From: Victivallales bacterium
GTDB lineage: Bacteria > Verrucomicrobiota > Lentisphaeria > Oligosphaerales > Lenti-02
Length of the DNA: 11,648 bases
Assembly (NCBI GenBank): GCA_018648945.1
Contig: JABGQJ010000193.1
Location: forward strand, 1 to 11,648
Direction of reading: 5' to 3'
Position 1 is the first letter of the stretch; each line of letters starts with the position of its first letter. Both the position numbers and the translations under genes were made by a program. The notes under the pieces are model-generated. The model did no database searches and was not told the origin of the DNA. It saw only the letters and a program-made list of their open reading frames with translations. Positions 1 through 6,218 of this stretch are shown here, in pieces.

Positions 1-1020
1 CGCTGGGGTGACCCGGCCATCGGGCGCAAGGCGTGGCATCACGATGTGGCCTGCCAAATTCACGACTGGGATGGCGACGGGCGCAACGAGGTCATCGTTT
101 GCGCCGAGCAGGCAATCGTGGTATTGGACGGCAAGACCGGCAAGGAGCTCAAGCGGATCCCCATTCAGAAGGGGGCCACCGACTGCCTCGTGTTCTGCGA
201 TCTGCGCGGTACAGGGCACAGAGCCGATGTGCTGGTGAAGGACCGCTACCAGCAGATCTGGGCCTACAGCAACGAGGGAAAGCTGTTGTGGACGTCGAAG
301 AAGCCCGGCGGAGCCGCAACGGCCCATCAGCCGCGACCGATGGATATCGACGGTGACGGCAAGGACGAGATCATGGCCGGCTATGCCCTGCTGAACCCAG
401 ATGGCTCGGTGCGTTGGACAAACTCAGCCCCCGGCGGGCATCTGGACTGCGCGCGGCTGGTGCACACGGGCCCCAAGCCTGACGACTTGGCCATCGCGAT
501 CACCTGCTGCAGCGGGAATGCCGTGGCTCTGCTCAACCGGGCCGGCAAGACTCTCTGGCAGGTCAAGGGACAGCACTACGAGTCCCTCGACATCGGCCGC
601 GTGTTCCCAGACGTCCCCGGTCCTCAGTTCGTCGTGGATGTCGACCACCAGCCCAAGGGCAAAAGCCCCATCGTCGTGCTCGACAGCAAGGGCGCACTGC
701 TGGCGCGCATCACCACTGCCTACAGTCGCCATCACTGCCTGATCGACTGGGATGGCGACGGGGCCGACGAGATCCTGGTGGGTGGCAACCAAGCCGTCTA
801 TCACCACAGCGGCAAACGCCTCGCCACGCTTGCCGTTCCAGAGGCGGCGGGCGGTAAGCGCTTCGAAGCCAGCATCCTCCCCGCTGACATGACCGGCAAC
901 GGCATCCCCGATGCCCTCGTCTGCTCGCCAAGCCACGTCCATATCTTCCGCAATCCCAACACGCGGAAGCCCGCCACGCCGCACCCGCTTGGCACGGGTG
1001 TCAACATGACGCTGTATTGA
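1..1020 (+). CDS. FG-GAP/VCBS-like beta-propeller protein, rhamnogalacturonan lyase-like C-terminal part (5' end cut by window)
   Basis: The frame is open from base 1, so the gene begins upstream; the GTG at 46 is only an internal valine codon. The visible 339 residues contain five loops of the calcium-binding DxDGDG type: DWDGDGRNE at 22-30, DLRGTG at 67-72, DIDGDGKDE at 115-123, DWDGDGADE at 249-257 and DMTGNGIPD at 296-304. Each is followed by a short hydrophobic strand, as in FG-GAP or PL11-type propellers. The ending GTGVNMTLY and the overall layout resemble the C-terminal part of PL11 rhamnogalacturonan lyases and related secreted proteins of PVC-type bacteria. Whether it cleaves anything cannot be told, because the N-terminal part is missing. 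It converges on the SGNH hydrolase and sits beside other carbohydrate genes, which fits a role in polysaccharide binding or cleavage outside the cytoplasm. The propeller fold is well supported; the lyase link is an inference. Confidence 0.8.
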   Translation, partial: RWGDPAIGRKAWHHDVACQIHDWDGDGRNEVIVCAEQAIVVLDGKTGKELKRIPIQKGATDCLVFCDLRGTGHRADVLVKDRYQQIWAYSNEGKLLWTSKKPGGAATAHQPRPMDIDGDGKDEIMAGYALLNPDGSVRWTNSAPGGHLDCARLVHTGPKPDDLAIAITCCSGNAVALLNRAGKTLWQVKGQHYESLDIGRVFPDVPGPQFVVDVDHQPKGKSPIVVLDSKGALLARITTAYSRHHCLIDWDGDGADEILVGGNQAVYHHSGKRLATLAVPEAAGGKRFEASILPADMTGNGIPDALVCSPSHVHIFRNPNTRKPATPHPLGTGVNMTLY

Positions 1021-1025
1021 GGGCC

Positions 1026-1048
1026 GGGAGCGCTGGCTTCCAGCCGGC
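1026..1048 (-). repeat. REP-like palindromic repeat copy between convergent genes; possible bidirectional terminator
   Basis: This is an inverted, slightly diverged copy of the repeat found around the RAYT gene. It keeps the GCTGGCTTCCAGCCGGC core and the GGGAGCG edge. The minus-strand reading also shares a purine-rich left flank (GGAGGGGAGAAGA) with the copy at 6008. It folds as GAGC-GCTGG, loop CTT, CCAGC-(CG bulge)-GCTC. It lies 5 bp after the stop codon of the propeller gene and about 50 bp from the stop of the SGNH hydrolase, so it could end transcription from either side. No clear T-run follows; the plus strand continues TCTTCTCCCC. Confidence 0.75.
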
Positions 1049-1100
1049 TCTTCTCCCCTCCCGTTCCTCCCTACATGGGGCCAATGCCCGGCATTCCCTG

Positions 1101-1655
1101 CTACCCGCCAATGGCGGCAGCGATACGGCCGGCACAAAGGTCATTGCCCGCCTCAGTGAGGTGGACCATGTCGTCAGAGATGTAGCGCTTGATGTCCTCG
1201 GCGACGCAGGAGTAGAGATCGTTGATCTCGATCCCGAGCGGCGCGAGCAGGTCTGTGGCAGCCTTGTTGTAGGCGGTGATGTCCTCGTTCCCGCGTGCGT
1301 TCCGTGCCGCGCTGGTGAAGAACTCGGGCCAGACGGGGGTCGTGGTGGCGAAGATAAGTCGCTTGGTCTTCTTGAGGAGGATCGCGGCGATGCGCTCCTG
1401 GAGTTCCAGATAGTTGGGCAAAGAGGTGTGGGCCAGGCCATCGGGCATGTGGGCGGTGTCCCACTGCCCATTGTTCCACTGGATGACGTCATAGTCATCG
1501 TCCGGAGCCCAAACAGCCAGGTTGAAAAGGGTATAGGCGGAAAAGCGGCAGTTCTCCGCCGGCGCGGTTACAGCGGCCTTCCCAGCCAGCAGTTCGGTTA
1601 CCTTGGCCTGGTAGCCCAGCCGGATCGAGTCTCCGATCAGCATCACTTTCTTCAT
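1101..1655 (-). CDS. SGNH/GDSL-family hydrolase (esterase or acetylesterase), no signal peptide
   Basis: The 184-residue protein has the SGNH hydrolase layout. Block I is GDSIRLG with the nucleophile Ser10. The WNNGQWD segment at 60-66 stands where the family carries its oxyanion Asn/Gly (block III). Block V is DDMVH with Asp162 and His165 forming a DxxH pair. Members remove acyl groups, often acetyl, from sugars or other esters. The short length is normal for single-domain SGNH enzymes. There is no signal peptide or membrane segment, so it is probably cytoplasmic. The ATG start is supported by upstream GGAG and AGGAAG on the minus strand. It begins 22 bp after the fucosidase stop codon and is likely cotranscribed with it, suggesting that it deacylates sugars or oligosaccharides the fucosidase also handles. 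The exact substrate cannot be read from the sequence. Confidence 0.85.
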   Translation of the reverse strand: MKKVMLIGDSIRLGYQAKVTELLAGKAAVTAPAENCRFSAYTLFNLAVWAPDDDYDVIQWNNGQWDTAHMPDGLAHTSLPNYLELQERIAAILLKKTKRLIFATTTPVWPEFFTSAARNARGNEDITAYNKAATDLLAPLGIEINDLYSCVAEDIKRYISDDMVHLTEAGNDLCAGRIAAAIGG

Positions 1656-1677
1656 GCTTCCTGTCTCCGTGTTCAGC

Positions 1678-3426
1678 CTATTTGGTCTTCCGCAGGACGA
1701 TCCCTCGGAGGTCCATGCCGCGCGCTTTGCCGAAGGTGGGGACCATGACCTTGATCACGTTCTTCCCCTTCTTCAGGCGGACGAGGACGGCCTTCTTGCG
1801 CTGGAACTTACCGCCGGTAGCGCGGAGCTTGCAGACTTGGCGTTCAGCGTCTGAACTGGCCTGGGTGCCGCCCGTGCCGAAGGCGATGCCGTTGGGGGCG
1901 ATCCGAGGCGTCTCCTTGCCGTTGATGATGAACTCGACTTCGCTGCCGCCCTGCCCGCTGTCGACGGCATGGTCCAGCCAGATCCGGTAGTCGCCGCGCT
2001 GTGGCACGTTGACCGTCCACTCGATGGTGTCCTTCGGGTTGATCCAGTTGCCGGCGTGGAGAACACCGTCGCGGCTCTCGTAGCGGATCCGCATGCCGTG
2101 GGGGCCATCGAGGAAGCCGTAGACGACGGGCAATGCAAGGGTGCCTCGCGCGGTTGGGCTCAGTTTGAGCGGAGCGACCCGTGGCGGTCCATCTAGCTCC
2201 ACACAGAGGACGCTGGCGGCGGCGTGCGGCGCAGCCTCGGGCAAGGTGATGACCCAATCGCGGCCGTCGCGGACGGCGGCGAGGGGTTGCTTCTCCGGCA
2301 ACAGCGAGACCCGCTGGATCTCATTGCGCAGGTTCGGCAGACGCACCGTCCGGTCCCCCGGCCACTCAAATACATGTACGTAGAGCTGGTCGCCCTTGGT
2401 GGTGGCCCGACCGTAGAAGGGCAGAAGATTGAAGGGACTGGCCGTGGTGCCATAGATAGCGTCGGAATAGTCGTCCATCCATTCGCCGATGGCGTTGAGC
2501 CGGTCCAGGAACTCCTGCTGGATGCTGCCGTCCGCCTTCGGGCCGATATTGAGCAGGAGATTGCCGCCCTTGGAGACGATATCGACCAACATGCGGATGA
2601 TGAATTCCTCGGTCTTGTAGACCGTCTCGTTGGCGTCGTAGCCCCACCAGTGGGAGGTCATGGTGATGCAGGCCTCCCACAGAGCCGGGTCGCCATTCTC
2701 GTCCCGGATGCCGGTCGGGGGGATGCGCTGCTCGGGAGTGATGAGATCCTCTTTGGTGAAGTGGCGATCATTGATGAGAATGTCGGGCTTGAGCTCGCGT
2801 GCCCGCGCATTCGTTGCCACGGCACCAAGCTCTTCCGGCTTGTTGATCCAACCGCCGTCGTACCAGAGCACGAAGGGGGCGGGACGGTACTCGGTCATCA
2901 GTTGCTCGATGTGCTCGCGCATGTAGGCGATGTAGTCCATTACATCGTGCCCCTCGGCCGAGCGGTTCTCCTTCTCCCACTCCAGCCTCGGCAGGTAGTC
3001 GTCGTGGTACCAATCCATGATCGAGTAGTAGTGGCCCACCGTGATGCCCTGCTTCGCAAAGGCCTCCCCGAGCATCGCCAGCACGTCTTTGCCGTAGGGC
3101 GTGTTGGTGACCTTCCAGTCCGTGTTGTGGGCATCGAACATGCAGAAGCCGTCGTGGTGCTTGGTGGTCATGACCATGTACTTCATCCCTGCACGCTTGG
3201 CCAGGTCCGCCCACTCGTCCGGCTTGAACTCCGTCGGGTTGAACTGCGGCGGCAGCTTCGCGTACTCATCCTGGGGGATCTTGCCCACGGTGCGAATCCA
3301 CTCGCCCTTGCCGAGCAGCGCGTAGACGCCCCAGTGGATGAACATGCCGAACTTGGCTTCCCTGAACCAACTCCGCGTTTCCTCGCGCGGGGCGAGAGCA
3401 TCTTCGGTCTTCGTGCGTGCTGCCAT
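1678..3426 (-). CDS. GH29-type alpha-L-fucosidase with C-terminal beta-sandwich domain
   Basis: The 582-residue enzyme shows the GH29 pattern: FGMFIHWG at 26-33, KHHDGF at 89-94, GHYYS at 131-135 and WYDGGW at 188-193. Asp190 is the expected nucleophile of this retaining family, which releases terminal L-fucose. The acid/base is less clear: Glu232 (TPEQRIP) and Glu251 (WEACITM) both lie at plausible spacing. SKGGNLLLNIGP at 285-296 is also typical of the family. Residues about 330-410 look like the usual small C-terminal beta domain. Residues about 435-580 form an added domain of a carbohydrate-binding type (IEWTVNVPQRGDYRIWLDHA). The ATG at 3426 was chosen because a perfect AGGAGG lies 7 bases upstream and because the family similarity begins just after it. 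The open frame reaches 3714, but that extension looks like neither family sequence nor a signal peptide. No export signal is visible, which is unusual since many GH29 enzymes are secreted. Confidence 0.92.
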   Translation of the reverse strand: MAARTKTEDALAPREETRSWFREAKFGMFIHWGVYALLGKGEWIRTVGKIPQDEYAKLPPQFNPTEFKPDEWADLAKRAGMKYMVMTTKHHDGFCMFDAHNTDWKVTNTPYGKDVLAMLGEAFAKQGITVGHYYSIMDWYHDDYLPRLEWEKENRSAEGHDVMDYIAYMREHIEQLMTEYRPAPFVLWYDGGWINKPEELGAVATNARARELKPDILINDRHFTKEDLITPEQRIPPTGIRDENGDPALWEACITMTSHWWGYDANETVYKTEEFIIRMLVDIVSKGGNLLLNIGPKADGSIQQEFLDRLNAIGEWMDDYSDAIYGTTASPFNLLPFYGRATTKGDQLYVHVFEWPGDRTVRLPNLRNEIQRVSLLPEKQPLAAVRDGRDWVITLPEAAPHAAASVLCVELDGPPRVAPLKLSPTARGTLALPVVYGFLDGPHGMRIRYESRDGVLHAGNWINPKDTIEWTVNVPQRGDYRIWLDHAVDSGQGGSEVEFIINGKETPRIAPNGIAFGTGGTQASSDAERQVCKLRATGGKFQRKKAVLVRLKKGKNVIKVMVPTFGKARGMDLRGIVLRKTK

Positions 3427-3433
3427 CTCAAGT

Positions 3434-3439
3434 CCTCCT
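3434..3439 (-). promoter_or_regulatory. Shine-Dalgarno AGGAGG of the fucosidase gene
   Basis: A perfect AGGAGG on the minus strand is separated by 7 bases from the ATG at 3426. It decides the start against the longer frame that opens at 3714. Confidence 0.85.
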
Positions 3440-3560
3440 ACGAATCGGTGTCCGTTTTCTGAAGTCCGTGATCCCCGCCAAGGACGGGGGATTGCTGGGC
3501 ACGGAGGTAGGGTAAGTGGGAAGAGGCCAAGAGCAAGCGAAGGAGGGGAAATTCCACCAG

Positions 3561-3607
3561 TGGCCAGATTCCGCACTGCAGCGGCATGATCGAGCCAGTT
3601 CTGGCCA
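3561..3607. promoter_or_regulatory. 8-bp inverted repeat, possible regulator site
   Basis: TGGCCAGA at 3561-3568 is matched exactly by TCTGGCCA at 3600-3607 on the other arm, with 31 bases between. It ends 36 bases upstream of the -35 box of the right-facing promoter and lies between the divergent genes, a usual place for an activator or repressor site. The long spacer and short arms mean it may be chance in GC-rich DNA. Confidence 0.25.
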
Positions 3608-3642
3608 TCGTCGCGCACGCGAGTCCAAGCTGGGGCTGGCCT

Positions 3643-3671
3643 TTGACCCGGACACTCCGCCGCGCTATGAT
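3643..3671 (+). promoter_or_regulatory. Sigma70-type promoter for the secreted glycosidase-like gene
   Basis: TTGACC at 3643-3648 and TATGAT at 3666-3671 each match the consensus at five of six positions and are separated by exactly 17 bases. Transcription would start near 3678, giving a leader of about 64 bases before the ATG at 3742. AT-richness at the -10 stands out against the GC-rich surroundings. Confidence 0.65.
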
Positions 3672-3741
3672 CATGGCGCTCCCAGCATAGAGGCCAGCGG
3701 ATACTCGCCGGCATTCACATTCACTAGAAGAGAACCTGTCC

Positions 3742-5898
3742 ATGAACCACAGATACGCTGCTCTCGCACTGCTCCTCACTCTGTCTGCCGCGCTGGCGCC
3801 CGGACAGCCACTTGGCGCGTTCTCATATGGCAACACTGTAAGCGCCCAGAAGCACTGGCAACCTGCATTCGGCAGCCTGCCAGCCCGCGTCGAGAAAACT
3901 GACGACGGCAGTACATGCATTGCGCTGGACGCCGAGTTCACCAAGGTTGGCGACCGCGGCTGCTGGGACTGGACCTCGCCGGTCGATCTTTCGGAGGTCG
4001 GCACTGTCAGCTTCGAGGTTCAGGCAACGGACGGCGGTTTGGGCGGGAACATCGGGATCTACTTCGGTACCCCCAACGGATGGTACACGAAGTTCTGGTG
4101 GGGTGGGGTGCCGGACTTGTGGACGCCTCGCACGTTCCGGCTCGACACGTTTGCCACGGAGGGAAAGCCGGATGGATGGGACAAGGTCACGACATTCCGC
4201 TTCTCGATGTGGAGCACTGGCAAGGGCAAGACGACGTACCGCCTCCGCAACTTCCGTGCACACCCCATCGACCGAGCCGAGAATTTCGTGATCAACGGCA
4301 GTTTTGAGATTCCCGGCCCAGGCGTGCCCTACGGCTGGGGCGATGGGCACTGGGGGGTGGGCGGCCTGCCTTGGGTCGCGAACATGGATCTCTGGCGCAA
4401 GCACTGGCACCTCGACAGCCAAGTAGCGAAGCACGGCAAGACCAGCCTGTGCATCGAGAACACCCCCGATCTGCCGTTGCTGAAGGCGAATTCCGTGTGG
4501 CTCAAGATACCGAAGACAGTCAAATTCTGCACTCTGTCCGCATGGCTCAAGTCCGACCGTGAGGCGCTGGATGTTGTGCTCCAGTGCGCGGGGAAAAGCA
4601 CCAAAGCCACGATTGGCGACACCTGGCAACACGTCGTGTTGAAGGGGGTTCCATGGCACTCGCGCATGACCGCTCTCATCGCCCCTAAGGCACCGGGCAA
4701 GCTGTGGATCGATGCGGTGCAGGTCCAGGGCTGCGCGATCCCGACCGCAGAATACCACGCTGCGGTCCGGGATGAAGGCATTGCCGCCCGGGAAACGCTC
4801 GTCGATTGGTCCACGCCGCGCAGGGCCACGACGATGGCCGCAAAACGCAGTGTGAGCGGGCCGGTGACCAAGGCCACAGTCAGCATCGACGAGCATGGGC
4901 GCTTCCTGCTCGATGGCAAGCCGTACATCCAGCACTCGCTCGGCCTCGAGTTTGTGTCGAACCTCAATGTCCTGAACGCGACGGCCCAATCGGGCTTCAA
5001 GGATGTCTGCATCCAGATCCGCGAGAGCATCACCACCGCGCAACTGAAGGCGATCTTCGACCGTTGCGCCCAGGTCGGCCTGCGTGTCATCCCGTGGCTC
5101 GATGGCCGCATGTCCCGCGAGCGTTTCTCCGAGCACATCACCACCCTCAAGGACCACCCCGCGCTGCTGTGCTGGTATGTATACGACGAGCCGAGCGGGA
5201 AGCGCTTCGCGGAAGCGGATGCCAGAGTGAAGCTGGCGAAATCGCTCGACCCGGGCCATCCGGCGCTGATCAACTACCTCGGTAACCGCCTTGAGAACCA
5301 GACCGGAGACATCTACTCCACCGATATCTACCCCATCCCACACAGCGCGCCCAACACGGCGATCGGCGGCGTGAGACGCATGAAGGCCGCAGCCGCGGCA
5401 GAGAACAAACCCGTGTGGATGTGGCTTCAGGGCACCGGCTATGCGTACTGGATGGACCGCGAGCCGTCGCCTCGTGAGCTCTCGTGCATGGCCTACGGAT
5501 CGCTCATTCGCGGTGCCCGAGGCATCTACTACTTTGCGCAGTTCCCGCGCACGGCGGAGTGCTTCGACGAAATGCGGGCGCTGTGCGTCGAAGTGGACGC
5601 ACTGGCACCCGCGCTCTCCAGTCTCGAGACCGGACCTCGCACCACCTGCAACAAGCCAGCCATCCTCACCGGGACCTACTGGCTGGACGGTGTGCCGTGG
5701 GTCCTGGCTGTCAACACCCAAGCCGTGCCCTGCAAGGCGCGCTTTGAGGTCGAGAATGCGCCAAAGGGCGGGGCAGAGGTCCTGTTCGAGGCGCGGAAGG
5801 TCGGGATTACGGGCGCCACATGGGAAGACGCCTTTGGTCCCTACGAACGACACGTGTACCGGCTGCCGCGCGTGGTTCCCCCCGGCGCGAACCAATGA
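3742..5898 (+). CDS. Secreted TIM-barrel glycoside hydrolase-like protein with N-terminal carbohydrate-binding-type domains
   Basis: The 718-residue protein starts with a signal peptide (hydrophobic run at about 5-19). The +1 proline after ALA at 17-19 makes the exact cleavage point uncertain. Residues about 50-175 form a beta-sandwich of the CBM11 or discoidin kind. Residues about 178-330 look like a CBM4/9-type domain, opening with NFVINGSFEIPG and closing with LWIDAVQVQ. A (beta/alpha)8 barrel at about 380-625 carries CWYVYDEP (477-484), with Glu483 placed like the acid/base of clan GH-A enzymes. A C-terminal beta domain covers about 640-712. Where clan GH-A enzymes have the nucleophile Glu on strand 7, this protein reads PVWMWLQG with Gln563. 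The following PSPRELSCMAYGSLIRGARGIYY is a pattern I associate with uncharacterised glycosidase-like proteins of PVC-type bacteria. The upstream ribosome site is only AGAAGAGA. Role inferred: binding or cleaving an extracellular polysaccharide. No GH family number can be assigned safely. Confidence 0.8.
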   Translation: MNHRYAALALLLTLSAALAPGQPLGAFSYGNTVSAQKHWQPAFGSLPARVEKTDDGSTCIALDAEFTKVGDRGCWDWTSPVDLSEVGTVSFEVQATDGGLGGNIGIYFGTPNGWYTKFWWGGVPDLWTPRTFRLDTFATEGKPDGWDKVTTFRFSMWSTGKGKTTYRLRNFRAHPIDRAENFVINGSFEIPGPGVPYGWGDGHWGVGGLPWVANMDLWRKHWHLDSQVAKHGKTSLCIENTPDLPLLKANSVWLKIPKTVKFCTLSAWLKSDREALDVVLQCAGKSTKATIGDTWQHVVLKGVPWHSRMTALIAPKAPGKLWIDAVQVQGCAIPTAEYHAAVRDEGIAARETLVDWSTPRRATTMAAKRSVSGPVTKATVSIDEHGRFLLDGKPYIQHSLGLEFVSNLNVLNATAQSGFKDVCIQIRESITTAQLKAIFDRCAQVGLRVIPWLDGRMSRERFSEHITTLKDHPALLCWYVYDEPSGKRFAEADARVKLAKSLDPGHPALINYLGNRLENQTGDIYSTDIYPIPHSAPNTAIGGVRRMKAAAAAENKPVWMWLQGTGYAYWMDREPSPRELSCMAYGSLIRGARGIYYFAQFPRTAECFDEMRALCVEVDALAPALSSLETGPRTTCNKPAILTGTYWLDGVPWVLAVNTQAVPCKARFEVENAPKGGAEVLFEARKVGITGATWEDAFGPYERHVYRLPRVVPPGANQ

Positions 5899-5899
5899 A

Positions 5900-5932
5900 G
5901 CTGGTAGTGGGGACCAAATCGATGTTCCCAGC
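5900..5932 (+). terminator. Weak hairpin after the glycosidase-like gene
   Basis: TGGGGAC pairs with GTTCCCA (one G-T wobble) around a loop of CAAATCGAT, starting about 10 bases after the stop codon. No T-run follows, so an intrinsic terminator is possible but poorly supported. Confidence 0.2.
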
Positions 5933-6007
5933 GACGACTCCCAGGTAGGTGCGCCGTGGGCCGGTACACTCTCCCCGCTCGCCCCACGCCACCGGAGGAG
6001 GGAGAAG

Positions 6008-6032
6008 ATGCCGGCTGGAAGCCGGCGCTCCC
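6008..6032 (+). repeat. REP-like palindromic repeat, copy 1 upstream of RAYT
   Basis: The core GCCGGCTGGAAGCCGGC (6010-6026) is a 6-bp GCCGGC stem closed by a TGGAA loop. It is preceded by AT and followed by GCTCCC. A purine-rich left flank (GGAGGAGGGAGAAG) precedes it. It is identical over 25 bases to the copies at 6043 and 6936. Confidence 0.9.
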
Positions 6033-6042
6033 GGCCAGGAAA

Positions 6043-6067
6043 ATGCCGGCTGGAAGCCGGCGCTCCC
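6043..6067 (+). repeat. REP-like palindromic repeat, copy 2 upstream of RAYT
   Basis: This is a second direct copy, starting 35 bases after copy 1, with the same 25 bases and the core at 6045-6061. It is followed by CAGCC, which extends its match to the inverted copy at 6191-6218. Confidence 0.9.
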
Positions 6068-6218
6068 AGCCGGCCGCTTGACACGAGTCTCGGTGGCCGC
6101 ACGTTACGACAAGCGGGGTCGGAGTGCACGCCCGCGAATGAGCGCCAGAACGGGAGACGCCATCAATGGAGAGAGAACCCAATACTCGCGGGCTGGGAGG
6201 GCTGGCTTCCAGCCGGCA
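6044..6218. repeat. Long inverted repeat enclosing the RAYT ribosome site and ATG
   Basis: The arms 6044-6071 and 6191-6218 are reverse complements at 26 of 28 positions, by hand comparison. The 119-base loop contains the GGGAG ribosome site (6152-6156) and the ATG at 6166. The arms are two oppositely oriented members of the REP-like family, so this is also a BIME-like pair. Confidence 0.7.
6078..6083 (+). promoter_or_regulatory. Perfect TTGACA, candidate -35 box for RAYT
   Basis: TTGACA sits 10 bases after the second repeat copy and 83 bases before the ATG at 6166. At the usual 16-18 base spacing only GC-rich or poorly matching sequence is present, around ACGTTA at 6101-6106. The promoter is therefore weak or not sigma70-like. 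Confidence 0.25.

Larger units (their letters stand above)
3427..3741. other. Divergent intergenic region between fucosidase and secreted glycosidase-like gene
   Basis: This 315-bp gap holds the ribosome site of the fucosidase, a small hairpin (CCCCG at 3473-3477 with CGGGG at 3485-3489), a purine-rich stretch at about 3500-3550, an 8-bp inverted repeat (3561-3568 and 3600-3607) and a sigma70-like promoter pointing right (3643-3671). No small gene with a convincing ribosome site was seen. I found no clear promoter box pointing left for the fucosidase. Confidence 0.6.

Noticed and set aside
1083..1095. Small hairpin AATGC-CCG-GCATT near the SGNH stop codon, considered as a terminator
   Set aside because: The stem is only 5 bp and no T-run follows on the minus strand. 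The nearby REP-like copy is the better candidate.
2224..3462. 412-residue open frame on the plus strand antisense to the fucosidase
   Set aside because: It is a shadow of the GH29 gene. No ribosome site or domain was seen, and it runs into the fucosidase ribosome site.
3675..3686. GGCGCTCCCAGC, identical to the tail of the REP-like repeat
   Set aside because: Only 12 bases match and the hairpin core is missing, so it is more likely chance or an unprovable remnant. It overlaps the expected transcription start.
3427..3714. 96-residue N-terminal extension of the fucosidase
   Set aside because: AGGAGG at 3434-3439 places the start at 3426. The extension has no signal peptide and covers the divergent control region.
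5996..6067. Two direct repeats 35 bases apart considered as the start of a CRISPR array
   Set aside because: Only two adjacent copies are present, the gap between repeats is about 10 bases, and other copies are inverted or distant. No cas gene is present, and a RAYT gene explains the repeats.
3823..6129. 768-residue open frame on the minus strand antisense to the glycosidase-like gene
   Set aside because: It mirrors a real gene with signal peptide, domains and promoter on the other strand. Its own translation is rich in Arg/Ala/Gly/Val with no recognisable domain, and its start region is made of translated REP-like repeats (RRLPAGIF).
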